Both the position numbers and the translations under genes were made by a program. A stretch of DNA of 64,000 bases from Alphaproteobacteria bacterium (lineage in GTDB: Bacteria > Pseudomonadota > Alphaproteobacteria > Reyranellales > Reyranellaceae): positions 62,001 through 126,000 of the forward strand of contig VGCH01000005.1 of the NCBI GenBank assembly GCA_016870115.1, given 5' to 3'. Shown here piece after piece: positions 19,848-28,382 of this stretch; the stretch's first letter is position 1, and the number at the start of each line of letters is the position of its first letter. A model generated the notes under the pieces. It did not search any database. It was not told the DNA's origin and saw only the letters and a list, made by a program, of their open reading frames with translations.

Positions 19848-20729
19848 ATGGCGCGCATCGCCTTCATCGGGCTCGGCAACATGGGCGGGCCAATGGCCGC
19901 CAATCTGGTCAAGGCCCAGCACCAGGTCTCGGGGTTCGACCTCGCGGCCGCTTCACTTCAGGCTGCGGTGGCCAAGGGCGCGCGGGCGGCGGCGAGTGTC
20001 GCCGACGCGGTGAAGGACGCCGAGGTGGTGGTCACCATGCTGCCGGCGGGAAAGCACGTGCGCGCGGTCTACGAGACTGAGGTGCTGCCGCACGTTGCCC
20101 GGGGTGCACTCCTGATCGACTGCTCGACGATCGACGTCGAGAGCGCCCGCCATGTCGCGGCGGCGGCCGCCAAGGCGGGCCTGGAGATGATCGACGCGCC
20201 GGTATCGGGCGGCGTCGGTGGCGCGACGGCGGGCACCCTCACCTTCATGGTGGGAGGAGGCGACGCGGCCTTCGCGCGGGCCAAGCCGGTGTTGCAGCAG
20301 ATGGGCAAGAACATCGTGCATGCCGGCGGCAGCGGCAATGGGCAGGCCGCCAAGATCTGCAACAACATGATCCTCGGTGTGTCGATGGTGGCGGTGGCCG
20401 AAGGATTCATGCTCGCCAAGCGGCTTGGCCTCGATGCACAGAAGCTGTTCGATGTGGCGTCGACCGCATCTGGCCAGTGCTGGGCGCTCACCAGCTACTG
20501 CCCGGTGCCGGGACCCGTGCCGACATCGCCCGCCAACCGCGACTATCAGGCGGGGTTCACGGCGGCGATGATGCTGAAGGACCTCATGCTGGCCCAGCAG
20601 GCCGCGCAAGCCGCGGGGGCCACGACGCCCCTCGGGGCAAACGCCGCGCAGCTCTACAGCCTGTTCGTGAACGGCGGCAGCAGCGAGAAAGACTTCTCCG
20701 GAATCATTCGGATGTTGGACGGCAAGTAG
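19848..20729 (+). CDS. mmsB: 3-hydroxyisobutyrate dehydrogenase
   Basis: This 293-residue protein belongs to the beta-hydroxyacid dehydrogenases. The NAD-binding start is IAFIGLGNMGGPMAANL, the substrate signature is DAPVSGGVGGATAGTLTFMV, and the catalytic lysine sits in GSGNGQAAKICNNMI. It oxidises 3-hydroxyisobutyrate to methylmalonate semialdehyde in valine catabolism. It directly follows the HIBCH-type gene; a dedicated semialdehyde dehydrogenase (mmsA) is not in this window. Confidence 0.94.
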   Translation: MARIAFIGLGNMGGPMAANLVKAQHQVSGFDLAAASLQAAVAKGARAAASVADAVKDAEVVVTMLPAGKHVRAVYETEVLPHVARGALLIDCSTIDVESARHVAAAAAKAGLEMIDAPVSGGVGGATAGTLTFMVGGGDAAFARAKPVLQQMGKNIVHAGGSGNGQAAKICNNMILGVSMVAVAEGFMLAKRLGLDAQKLFDVASTASGQCWALTSYCPVPGPVPTSPANRDYQAGFTAAMMLKDLMLAQQAAQAAGATTPLGANAAQLYSLFVNGGSSEKDFSGIIRMLDGK

Positions 20730-20738
20730 GAGCTTTGG

Positions 20739-21431
20739 GTGGCGATCAAGCTTTACGACTTGCGATTGAAGGGTGATCGGCGACCGAGCCCGTTCTGCTG
20801 GCGCGCGAAGTTCGCGCTGGCCCACACGGGGCTTGCCTGGACCGAGGTGCCGATCGGCTTCACCGACAAGGCGGCACTCGCATTCGCGCAATCGACGCTG
20901 GTGCCGGTGATCGATGATGGCGGCACGCCGGTGAAGGATAGCTGGCAGATCGCGCTGCATCTTGAAGCGACCCGGCCGGAGCGACCTCTATTCAAGAGCA
21001 CCCAGGCCCGCGCTTTCGCCGAGTTCGCGTCGGGTTGGACGGACCAGACGGTTCATCCCGGGCTGTTTCCGCTGCTGGTCGCCGATCTGTACGACAAGGT
21101 CGAGGACAAGGATCGGGCCTACTTCCTGGAAACCCGCGGCAAGCGCTTTCCCGGCCGGACGTTCGATGAGGTGCAGCGCACCGCGCGCGAGAGTGCGATC
21201 CCCGCGTTTCGAGCGTCGCTTCACCCCGCGCGCCGCGCGTTGGGCACCGGGGTCTACCTCTGCGGCGAGCATCCCGGCTGGGCGGACTATGCGCTGGCCA
21301 GCGCGTTGCTCTGGTGCCGCGCTGTCTCGTCGTTCAAGCCGCTGGCCGAGGACGACGCGCTGGTGCCGTGGTTCGAGCGCATGCTCGACCTCTACGACAG
21401 CATGGGCCGCCGCGCACCAGCGACCTCCTGA
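20739..21431 (+). CDS. Glutathione S-transferase family protein
   Basis: This 230-residue protein has a thioredoxin-like N-terminal domain (about 1-80) with SPFCWRAKFALAHTGLAW, the STLVPVIDDGGTPVKDSWQIA glutathione-binding block, and a helical C-terminal domain with GEHPGWADYALASALLW. It starts with GTG 9 bases after the mmsB stop, so it probably belongs to the same transcript. GST proteins conjugate or reduce electrophiles with glutathione; a role in clearing reactive valine-pathway intermediates is only a guess. Confidence 0.85.
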   Translation: MAIKLYDLRLKGDRRPSPFCWRAKFALAHTGLAWTEVPIGFTDKAALAFAQSTLVPVIDDGGTPVKDSWQIALHLEATRPERPLFKSTQARAFAEFASGWTDQTVHPGLFPLLVADLYDKVEDKDRAYFLETRGKRFPGRTFDEVQRTARESAIPAFRASLHPARRALGTGVYLCGEHPGWADYALASALLWCRAVSSFKPLAEDDALVPWFERMLDLYDSMGRRAPATS

Positions 21432-21537
21432 GTGTCCGCTTTGGCCGCGGCCTCCGGCTCAGGCATTTGTTTCCCGGCGGAACCCAGTTGGCTAAGGTGC
21501 GCGAGCGCTAGAACGGCATCAGATGGGGAGGGACCGC

Positions 21538-22029
21538 GTGGCGGAGCCACAGACCGGAAAGTTCGATCCGGCGGAGCATCGCTTCGGCCCGACGCATTGG
21601 CTTGAGGACTTTCAGGTCGGCCAGCGCTTCTACATCAATTCCCGGACCCAGACGGAGGCCCTGTTCGCGGCCTTCCAGTCGGCCAGCGGGGACAATCATC
21701 CGATCCACTACGACCGGGAGTATTGCCGGGCGCGCGGGCACCGCGACCTGCTCGCGCATGGGCTGCAGGTGGCGATCCAGGGCGCGGCGGGCGCCGGCAT
21801 TTTTCCGCACGTCCTGGGCGACTCGCTGATCGGGTTTCTGGAGCAGTCCTCGAAGTTCCTGAAGCCGGTCTATTGCGGCGATACGCTGTACCCCCTTCTC
21901 GAAGTGTCACAGATCGCGCCGGGCCGCACGACGGGCGTGGTGACCCTGCGGCTCAGCATCCACAATCAGTCTGGCGACCTCGTTTGCGAGGGCGAACACA
22001 AGTACCTGATCCGGCGCAAGCCGACCTGA
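21538..22029 (+). CDS. MaoC-like hotdog dehydratase
   Basis: This 163-residue protein is a single hotdog domain. SGDNHPIHYDREYCRARGHRD, with Asp and His as catalytic pair, and the HGLQVAIQGAAG helix match MaoC-type (R)-enoyl-CoA hydratases. I chose the GTG at 21538 because a strong GGGGAGGG ribosome-binding site lies 5 bases before it; an ATG at 21523 would add five residues. It precedes an antibiotic-biosynthesis-monooxygenase-type gene by 23 bases. Acyl-CoA substrate unknown. Confidence 0.85.
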   Translation: MAEPQTGKFDPAEHRFGPTHWLEDFQVGQRFYINSRTQTEALFAAFQSASGDNHPIHYDREYCRARGHRDLLAHGLQVAIQGAAGAGIFPHVLGDSLIGFLEQSSKFLKPVYCGDTLYPLLEVSQIAPGRTTGVVTLRLSIHNQSGDLVCEGEHKYLIRRKPT

Positions 22030-22052
22030 CGAACCTGACAACGGAGAACGAC

Positions 22053-22337
22053 ATGCTGGGGATCATCGCCAAGCTCACCATCAAGCCGGGCACCAATGCC
22101 GATTTCGAGTCGACGATGCGCGCCCTGCAGGCGGCGGTGCGGGCCAACGAGCCGGGAAACAAGCTCTATGCCCTGCACAAGACGGCGGAGCCGACCGTCT
22201 ATGTGATGCTGGAGCGGTACGACGATGAGGCCGCGCTGGCGGCCCACCGGGCAGCGCCGCACTTCAAGGAACTCGGCCGGAAGCTCGGCGACTGTCTTGC
22301 CGGCCGGCCCGACGTCCAGGTGATGACCGAGATCTGA
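22053..22337 (+). CDS. ABM-domain (antibiotic biosynthesis monooxygenase) protein
   Basis: This 94-residue protein matches the dimeric alpha-beta-barrel ABM/quinol monooxygenase family: LGIIAKLTIKPGTNADFEST at the start, then YALHKTAEPTVYVMLERYDD, then AHRAAPHFKELGRKL. Such small enzymes often oxidise quinols or act as stress proteins without cofactor. It starts 23 bases after the MaoC-like gene and 2 bases before the corA GTG, so it is part of a polycistron. The specific activity is unknown. Confidence 0.88.
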   Translation: MLGIIAKLTIKPGTNADFESTMRALQAAVRANEPGNKLYALHKTAEPTVYVMLERYDDEAALAAHRAAPHFKELGRKLGDCLAGRPDVQVMTEI

Positions 22338-22339
22338 CC

Positions 22340-23416
22340 GTGACGCCGCCCGACGGTCTCAGCCATCGCCATACCGCGCCCGGTACTGCGCCGGGCACGC
22401 TGGCGGGGCGCGCGCCGGTCGGTGAGGAGGCGCTTGACTTCACGCTGGTGGAGTACAGCCAGGAAGACTGCGAGGTCCTGCACGAGGTGACGGTCGACGA
22501 ATGCCGCTTCCATCTCGGGACGCCCGGCAAGACCTGGATCGACGTCGGAGGCCGCGCCAGTTCGGAGATGCTGCGCGATCTGGGGATGGCGTTCAACCTG
22601 CACCCGCTCGCGCTCGAGGACGTGTTCCATGCCAACCAGCGCAGCAAGCTCGACATCTACGATGGGCAGGGCTTCATCGTCCTCAGCGATCCGGTGTACG
22701 AGAACGGGATCCTGAAGTCGCGCCAGGTCAGCATCTTCTTCGGCGACAACTATGTGATCTCGTTCCACGATCACAAGGGCGACATCTTCAAGCCGGTGCG
22801 TGAACGCGTGCAGACGGCCGGTTCGCGCCTCCGGACTTTCGGCATCGACTATCTCGTGTACGCGCTGATCGATTTGGTGATCGATCGAAAGTTTCCGCTA
22901 CTCGAGCGAGTGAGCGCTCACCTTGAGGAACTTGAGGACGAGACACTGGAGAAGCCCACCACCGGAACGCTGGAGCGAATCCATCTGGCCCGCCGAGCGA
23001 TGGTCGCGTTCCACCGTATCGAATGGGCGGAGCGCGAAACGGTGCTGGCGGTGATGCGGCCCGATACGCCCTTCATCATGCCGGAGACGCGAACCTACCT
23101 GCGCGACTGTTTCGACCATGCCGTGGCGGTTCTCGAACTGGTCGAGAGCTACCGCGACATGACCAATGGCCTGATGGAGGTGCATTTGATGCAGTCCTCC
23201 AACCGCATGGCCGAGGTGATGAAGACGCTGGCCATCATCACCGTGTTCTTCATGCCGCTGTCATTCCTGGCCGGCATCTACGGAATGAATTTCTCCCGCG
23301 AGGCCGGCAACATGCCGGAGCTGGGGTGGACGCACGGGTATCTCTGGTTCTGGTTCGTGGCCGCCTGCATCGTGGGCGGGCTCTATCTCTGGATGAAGCG
23401 CAAGCGCTGGTTCTGA
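22340..23416 (+). CDS. corA: CorA-family magnesium/divalent cation transporter
   Basis: This 358-residue protein has the CorA layout: a soluble N-terminal alpha/beta domain, a long helix (about residues 180-300) and two C-terminal membrane helices. The diagnostic pore motif Gly-Met-Asn appears in AGIYGMNF after the first helix (FFMPLSFLAGI), and the second helix is LWFWFVAACIVGGLYLW. It moves Mg2+ (and Co2+ or Ni2+) across the inner membrane as a pentamer. The start is GTG at 22340. Confidence 0.93.
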   Translation: MTPPDGLSHRHTAPGTAPGTLAGRAPVGEEALDFTLVEYSQEDCEVLHEVTVDECRFHLGTPGKTWIDVGGRASSEMLRDLGMAFNLHPLALEDVFHANQRSKLDIYDGQGFIVLSDPVYENGILKSRQVSIFFGDNYVISFHDHKGDIFKPVRERVQTAGSRLRTFGIDYLVYALIDLVIDRKFPLLERVSAHLEELEDETLEKPTTGTLERIHLARRAMVAFHRIEWAERETVLAVMRPDTPFIMPETRTYLRDCFDHAVAVLELVESYRDMTNGLMEVHLMQSSNRMAEVMKTLAIITVFFMPLSFLAGIYGMNFSREAGNMPELGWTHGYLWFWFVAACIVGGLYLWMKRKRWF

Positions 23417-23427
23417 CGGGGGGCGAC

Positions 23428-24414
23428 TTGGCGGACGTTTATCGCATCTACGGCTCCGAGCTCTCGCCCTATTCGGTGAAGGTCCGCTCGTGGTTCCGCT
23501 TCAAGGGTCTGCCGCATGAGTGGATCCTGCGAACAACCGCCACCCAGGCCGAGTTCCAGAAGTACGCCAAACTGCCGCTGGTGCCGCTGGTTGTGACCCC
23601 GGCTAGCGAGGGCCTACAGGACTCAACGCCGATCATGGAGAAGCTGGACGCGGCGCGGCCCGAACCGACGCTTCTGCCGGAAGATCCGACTCTCACCTTC
23701 CTCTCGGCCCTGTTGGAGGAATATGGCGATGAGTGGGGCAACAAGTGGATGTTCCATTTCCGCTGGTCGCGCGCGCCCGATGTCTGGGCGACCGCCGAGC
23801 GGATTGCGCGTCAGATCGCCGAACCCCAGGGACCGCTCGCCGTCGCAACGGCGCGAGCCGCGATCGCGGAACGCATGACCGGTCGCCTCGGCTTCGTGGG
23901 ATCGAGTGCCGCGACAGCGCCACTGATCGAAGAGTCCTTCGCGCGGGCGACGGCACTTCTCGAGACGCATCTCGCGACGCGACCCTACCTTCTGGGCGCT
24001 CGGCCGGCGATGGCGGACTTCGGACTCTGGGGCCAGTTCTACGAGTTGGCGACGGACCCGACGCCCGGTGCCCGCCTGCGCAAGGAGGCGCCAAATGTAT
24101 CGGCCTGGATCGCGCGCATGGTGGCGCCGGCGGTGGAGGGACCATTCGAGAGCTGGACGGCGTTGCGCGCGGGACTGATGCCGCTCCTGCGGGACGAAGT
24201 CGCAGCGTGGTTTCTGCCCTGGAGCGAAGCCAACGCGCGGGCGATCGCCGGCGATGCCAGAAGCTTCGAGGTCGAGCTTGCGGGCCGGCGGTGGGTGCAG
24301 GAACCGCAGAAGTATCACGCCCGCTCACTTGCCGAACTGAAGCGCAAGCACGCCGCCGCGAAGGACGCGCCCGGGCTGGCCGCGATCCTGCACGAGGCCG
24401 GGATCCGCCTCTAG
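23428..24414 (+). CDS. Glutathione S-transferase N-terminal domain protein
   Basis: This protein of about 328 residues has a GST-like thioredoxin fold at the N-terminus (YRIYGSELSPYSVKVRSWFR, then PLVPLVVTPASEGLQDST) and a longer helical C-terminal part with RPYLLGARPAMADFGLWGQF. The likely start is a TTG at 23428, preceded by a G-rich ribosome-binding site; no in-frame ATG or GTG is nearer the domain start. It is about 100 residues longer than typical GSTs. Its last 90 bases overlap the opposite-strand TauE/SafE gene. Confidence 0.8.
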   Translation: MADVYRIYGSELSPYSVKVRSWFRFKGLPHEWILRTTATQAEFQKYAKLPLVPLVVTPASEGLQDSTPIMEKLDAARPEPTLLPEDPTLTFLSALLEEYGDEWGNKWMFHFRWSRAPDVWATAERIARQIAEPQGPLAVATARAAIAERMTGRLGFVGSSAATAPLIEESFARATALLETHLATRPYLLGARPAMADFGLWGQFYELATDPTPGARLRKEAPNVSAWIARMVAPAVEGPFESWTALRAGLMPLLRDEVAAWFLPWSEANARAIAGDARSFEVELAGRRWVQEPQKYHARSLAELKRKHAAAKDAPGLAAILHEAGIRL

Positions 24415-25155
24415 CGCGCGGATCGACGTGCCGATCAGAACGAGGCCAGACACCGCGAGGAAGGCGAGGACGATCCGCCTGAAGCCGCTGTCACTCAGCC
24501 GCGCGTAGACGGCGAGCCCCGCGCGAGTGCCCAGCATCGAAATCGGCAACGCTATCGCGGCCCAAAACAGGAAGGAGAGGTCGAGAAGGCCGCCGACCGC
24601 CGCGGCCACCAGCACAAAGGCGAGGATCGCCATGTTGTAGGGCTGTGTGATGCCGCGCTGTTCATCCTTGCCCCAGCCGCGCAGTTGGGCCCACACGATG
24701 GGCAACGGACCGCTGATGCTCGCGAGGCCGCCCAGGAAGCCTCCACCGAAGCCGATCGCGGCGTCGGCGATGCGGCCACCACCGCGTACGACCGGAGGGG
24801 TGCGCACCATCGCCGTCCAGCCGACATAGACGAGCAGCAACGCGCCGACAGTGAGCTTGAGCGGTTGCGCCGAAATGCGGTCGAGCAGCGCGACGCCCAG
24901 GGGTACGCCGATCAGTCCGGCGATCAGGAACGGGCGCAGACGCGGCCAATCCATGCTGGCAGCCATTCGCGGCAACGCCTGGGCGTGACCGCCTACGGCG
25001 CAGAGCGCCACCAAGGGCGCCGCGACCTGCGGCGGCACGGCATGGAGCCAGAAGCCGAGCGCCGAAAGCGCATAGCCGGTGCCCGTCAGGCCGTTCATGA
25101 AGCCGGCAACGGCCGCGCCGGCCACCACCAGCGCGATCGAGCCCGCGTCGGGCAT
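24325..25155 (-). CDS. Sulfite exporter TauE/SafE family permease
   Basis: This 276-residue membrane protein has about eight hydrophobic helices, with AGAAVAGFMNGLTGTGYALS near the start and ADAAIGFGGGFLGGLASISGPLPIVW at the second repeat, typical of TauE/SafE. It would move sulfite, sulfonate or another organic anion. The start ATG at 25155 is 2 bases after the glutaryl-CoA-dehydrogenase-like stop, so the two are coupled. The C-terminus overlaps the convergent GST gene by 90 bases, longer than usual, so the end may be a recent extension. Confidence 0.86.
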   Translation of the reverse strand: MPDAGSIALVVAGAAVAGFMNGLTGTGYALSALGFWLHAVPPQVAAPLVALCAVGGHAQALPRMAASMDWPRLRPFLIAGLIGVPLGVALLDRISAQPLKLTVGALLLVYVGWTAMVRTPPVVRGGGRIADAAIGFGGGFLGGLASISGPLPIVWAQLRGWGKDEQRGITQPYNMAILAFVLVAAAVGGLLDLSFLFWAAIALPISMLGTRAGLAVYARLSDSGFRRIVLAFLAVSGLVLIGTSIRALEADPGLVQDRGQPGRVLRGGVLALQFGK

Positions 25156-25157
25156 CC

Positions 25158-26393
25158 CTACTGGCCGGAGCTGAAGGCCTGGATGCCGGTCATGGCGCGG
25201 CCCAGGATCAGCGCGTGCACATCGTGCGTGCCCTCGTAGGTGTTCACCGCCTCGAGATTCATGACATGGCGGATCACATGGTACTCGTCGCTGACACCGT
25301 TGCCGCCATGCATGTCGCGGGCGATGCGCGCGATATCGAGCGCCTTGCCGCAGTTGTTGCGCTTGATCAGCGAGATCATCTCGGGCTGGGCGCGACCGTC
25401 ATCTTTCAGCCGGCCGACTCGGAGGCAGGCCTGGAGTCCGAGCGCGATCTCGGTCTGCATGTCGGCGAGCTTCTTCTGGATCAGCTGGTTCGCCGCCAGC
25501 GGCCGGCCGAATTGCTTGCGGTCCAGCGTGTAATCGCGTGCGCGCATCCAGCAGAACTCGGCGGCGCCCATCGCGCCCCAGGCGATGCCGTAGCGCGCGT
25601 TGTTGAGGCAGCCGAACGGGCCGCCCAGTCCGGAAACGTTCGGCAGCATGTTTTCCGCCGGGACGAACACATCGTCCATCATGATCGCGCCGGTGACCGA
25701 GGCGCGCAGGCTGAACTTGCCTTCGATCTTGGGCGTCGTCAGGCCCTTCATGCCGCGCTCCAGCACAAAGCCCCGGATCGCGCCGCCATCCAGCTTCGCC
25801 CACACGACAGCGACGTCGGCGATCGGCGAATTGGTGATCCACATCTTGGAACCCGAAACCTTAAATCCGCCGGGGACCGTCACGGCTCGGGTCTTCATGC
25901 CACCGGGATCGGATCCGTGATCGGGCTCGGTGAGGCCGAAGCAGCCGACCCACTCGCCGCTCGCGAGCCTGGGCAGATACTTCTGGCGCTGCTCCTCGGT
26001 GCCGTAGGCGTAGATCGGATGCATCACCAACGAGGACTGAACGCTCATCGCCGACCGGTAGCCGGAATCCACGCGCTCGACCTCGCGTGCCACCAGACCG
26101 TAGGTCGTGTAGTTGGCGCCGGCGCAGCCGTACTTCTCCGGCAACGTCGAGCCCAGGAGACCCAGCGCGCCCATCTCGTTCATGATCTCGCGATGGAACT
26201 TCTCGTGGCGATTGGCCTCGAGCACGCGGCTCATGAGCTTGTCCTGGCAATAGTCGCGTGCCGCGTCACGAACCGCGCGCTCCTCCTCGGTGAGCTGATC
26301 GTCGATCAGGAACGGGTCCTCCCAGCTGAACGGCATGGCGTCAGTACGCGTGCCCTTGGCAAGGTTGCGAAGCGGGGTGGCGGCGTTGGACAT
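25158..26393 (-). CDS. Glutaryl-CoA dehydrogenase-like acyl-CoA dehydrogenase
   Basis: This 411-residue flavoprotein has [20 protein letters not shown], the FAD/substrate loop, [36 protein letters not shown], and the C-terminal catalytic block [20 protein letters not shown], a pattern typical of glutaryl-CoA dehydrogenases, where the Glu of YEGTHD is the base. It would convert glutaryl-CoA to crotonyl-CoA and CO2 in lysine and tryptophan breakdown. The ATG at 26393 was chosen over the longer open frame. The downstream permease is co-transcribed. Confidence 0.9.
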   Translation of the reverse strand: MSNAATPLRNLAKGTRTDAMPFSWEDPFLIDDQLTEEERAVRDAARDYCQDKLMSRVLEANRHEKFHREIMNEMGALGLLGSTLPEKYGCAGANYTTYGLVAREVERVDSGYRSAMSVQSSLVMHPIYAYGTEEQRQKYLPRLASGEWVGCFGLTEPDHGSDPGGMKTRAVTVPGGFKVSGSKMWITNSPIADVAVVWAKLDGGAIRGFVLERGMKGLTTPKIEGKFSLRASVTGAIMMDDVFVPAENMLPNVSGLGGPFGCLNNARYGIAWGAMGAAEFCWMRARDYTLDRKQFGRPLAANQLIQKKLADMQTEIALGLQACLRVGRLKDDGRAQPEMISLIKRNNCGKALDIARIARDMHGGNGVSDEYHVIRHVMNLEAVNTYEGTHDVHALILGRAMTGIQAFSSGQ

Positions 26394-26579
26394 GGTTCCT
26401 CCGGCGAGACTGCCGCGTCTTAACAGGCACGCTCGGCACCTGCAAAGCGGACTGGCGTCTACTGGGCATGCGCGCGACACTCGCGGCAGCGTTCACGGCC
26501 CTGCAGGGAAGAGACGATGCAGGGCCCGGTGCTTCGCACACGGACCGGCGACCACCAGTACCCCAAGGCGTGAGGCGCA

Positions 26580-27416
26580 ATGAAGATCGTCGACGCACAA
26601 GTTCATATCTGGGCCGCCGATACGCCGGCGCGACCCTGGCCGGGGCGGGGCGCGCCCGCCCACCGCGAGCCGCTGGGCAAGGACGAGCTGTTGGGCGCGA
26701 TGGACCAGGCCGGCGTCGCCCGCGCGATACTCGTGCCGCCATCCTGGGAAGGGGATCGCAATGATCTCTCGATCGCGGCGGCGCGTGCCCACCCGGATCG
26801 ATTCGCTGTCATGGGGCGATTCAACCCCGACCAGCCGGACGCGAGGGAAGTCTTGGCGGGCTGGAGGCGCCAGCCGGGAATGCTCGGCATGCGCTTCACA
26901 TTCCATACGCCGATCCTGCGGCAGCCGTTGCTGGACGGTGCCTTCGACTGGGTGTGGAGCGCCTGCGAGCGCGAGGGCATTCCGATCATGGCGTTGTTCC
27001 ATCACGAGTATCTGCGTTTGCTCGACGGTATCGCGGAGCGCCATCTCGGACTGCGGCTGGTGCTGGACCACCTCGGCCTCAAGAGCGGCCACGATGTCGA
27101 TGAAGCGCTGAACTTTGCCACCCTCGACCAGGTACTGGTGCTGGCACGCCGTCCCAACATCGCGGTGAAGACGAGCGCGCTGCCCTGTTACACCCGAGAC
27201 CGCTACCCGTTTCGGGCGCTGCACGAGCCTCTGCGTCGCGTTGTCGATGCCTTTGGGCCGGCGCGCAGCTTCTGGGGCAGCGACTATTCTCGTCTGCCGT
27301 GCTCGTATCGGGAATCGATCGACTTCTTCGGCGCCGCGCTGCCCGGTCTGTCTGATGCTGATCGGGCGTCGATCATGGGCCGCGGGATCAGTGGCTGGCT
27401 GGGCTGGACGGACTGA
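26580..27416 (+). CDS. Amidohydrolase family 2 protein
   Basis: This 278-residue protein has a TIM-barrel metal-hydrolase pattern: start IVDAQVHIWAADTPARPWPG, middle FHHEYLRLLDG, LVLDHLGLKSGHDV and end SFWGSDYSRLPC, where the late aspartate would bind the metal. The first motif reads Gln-Val-His rather than His-x-His, as in some members of this group. It is preceded by about 186 bases without an obvious gene and faces the last gene of the selenoprotein operon with 3 bases between stops. Lactonase or decarboxylase-type activity is possible. Confidence 0.82.
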   Translation: MKIVDAQVHIWAADTPARPWPGRGAPAHREPLGKDELLGAMDQAGVARAILVPPSWEGDRNDLSIAAARAHPDRFAVMGRFNPDQPDAREVLAGWRRQPGMLGMRFTFHTPILRQPLLDGAFDWVWSACEREGIPIMALFHHEYLRLLDGIAERHLGLRLVLDHLGLKSGHDVDEALNFATLDQVLVLARRPNIAVKTSALPCYTRDRYPFRALHEPLRRVVDAFGPARSFWGSDYSRLPCSYRESIDFFGAALPGLSDADRASIMGRGISGWLGWTD

Positions 27417-27419
27417 CCG

Positions 27420-28382
27420 TCAGACGCCGCGTGTGACGGTGGCGGTGCCGCCGCCCCAGAGGGGCAGATACGTCATCTTGATGCCGGCGCCGCCGGTCAC
27501 GATCGGATGGATGGCTTCCGGTGCGCGCGCGATCCGGCCGACCGCCTCGAAGAGGTAGCGCTGCACCGCCGCGAGATCCCAACCTCGCGCCGCGACTTTG
27601 TGGGCGAGTTCGGGCGGAAGCAGCAGCACCTGCTCGCCCGCTTCGTTGCGTCGACGGCCACCGCCGCTATCGAGGGCGAGCGACATGGCACGCGCCACCG
27701 GCGTCAGGATGGCCTCGGGCGTATCGCCTTCGCCGTCGGCCGGGAGGAGTTCCTGAGTCCCCGAAATGCCCAGCACCGTGACGGAGTCGCGCGGCAGGTT
27801 TCGACGCACCGGTAGAGGAGGGAAAGGGCTGTCGGACTGCTCAGCGAAGCAGAGCGAGAACTTGGCAGGCTGGCCCATCGTTGCCATGTCGCCCACGCCG
27901 GGCCGGGCGCCGCCGATATTGCGCAGAACCAGCTGCAATGCCCGCCCGATCCCGGCATTCGCACCCTCGTTGGGTCCCAGGCAGTTGGTGCCGGCAGAGA
28001 CACCTAGATGGGCGGCGATGGGTCCGTGGATGCAGAGCGCCACCGCAGCGGTGCCCGTGGTCGTGGCGATGCCCAGCAGATTGAAAGAGGGGTCGAGCAT
28101 CGCCTCGGCGGCCGCCATCACGACAGGCAAGGCGCCCGTCGGTGCGCCGGCGATTACGCACTGGTAGGCGACGGCGTCGGGCGCGAGTTCTCCGAACAGC
28201 GGCGGCAGGGCGCCACGTGAGGCGGTCGGATCGGCGATGCCCGCCTGCATCACCCGCAAGCGACGTTCCGTGGGCGGGACGAGCGGCAGCCCATCGCCCA
28301 GCTCGGCCTCGCGCAACAATGCCTGGGCCCTGTCGAACGACGCATCCTCGCCGACGACCGGCCAGCCGCCCCAGCCGGTCAT
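27420..28382 (-). CDS. Unrecognised protein, tandem paralog B of the selenoprotein operon
   Basis: I do not recognise this 320-residue family. It is clearly paralogous to the gene just upstream: both have DGLPL..PTE near residues 30-40, NCxG and ANAxIGRAL around 133-149, a NxGGAxPG turn, and PAKxSxCF around 173-179, with cysteines at 134 and 178 here aligned with 135 and 179 there. Both end in a GGAGxxxxxxxxxGGT-type segment. No signal peptide or membrane helix is evident. The start ATG overlaps the upstream stop by 4 bases, so it is the fourth, translationally coupled gene of the operon. The shared cysteines suggest redox or metal chemistry, but this is an inference. Confidence 0.8.
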   Translation of the reverse strand: MTGWGGWPVVGEDASFDRAQALLREAELGDGLPLVPPTERRLRVMQAGIADPTASRGALPPLFGELAPDAVAYQCVIAGAPTGALPVVMAAAEAMLDPSFNLLGIATTTGTAAVALCIHGPIAAHLGVSAGTNCLGPNEGANAGIGRALQLVLRNIGGARPGVGDMATMGQPAKFSLCFAEQSDSPFPPLPVRRNLPRDSVTVLGISGTQELLPADGEGDTPEAILTPVARAMSLALDSGGGRRRNEAGEQVLLLPPELAHKVAARGWDLAAVQRYLFEAVGRIARAPEAIHPIVTGGAGIKMTYLPLWGGGTATVTRGV

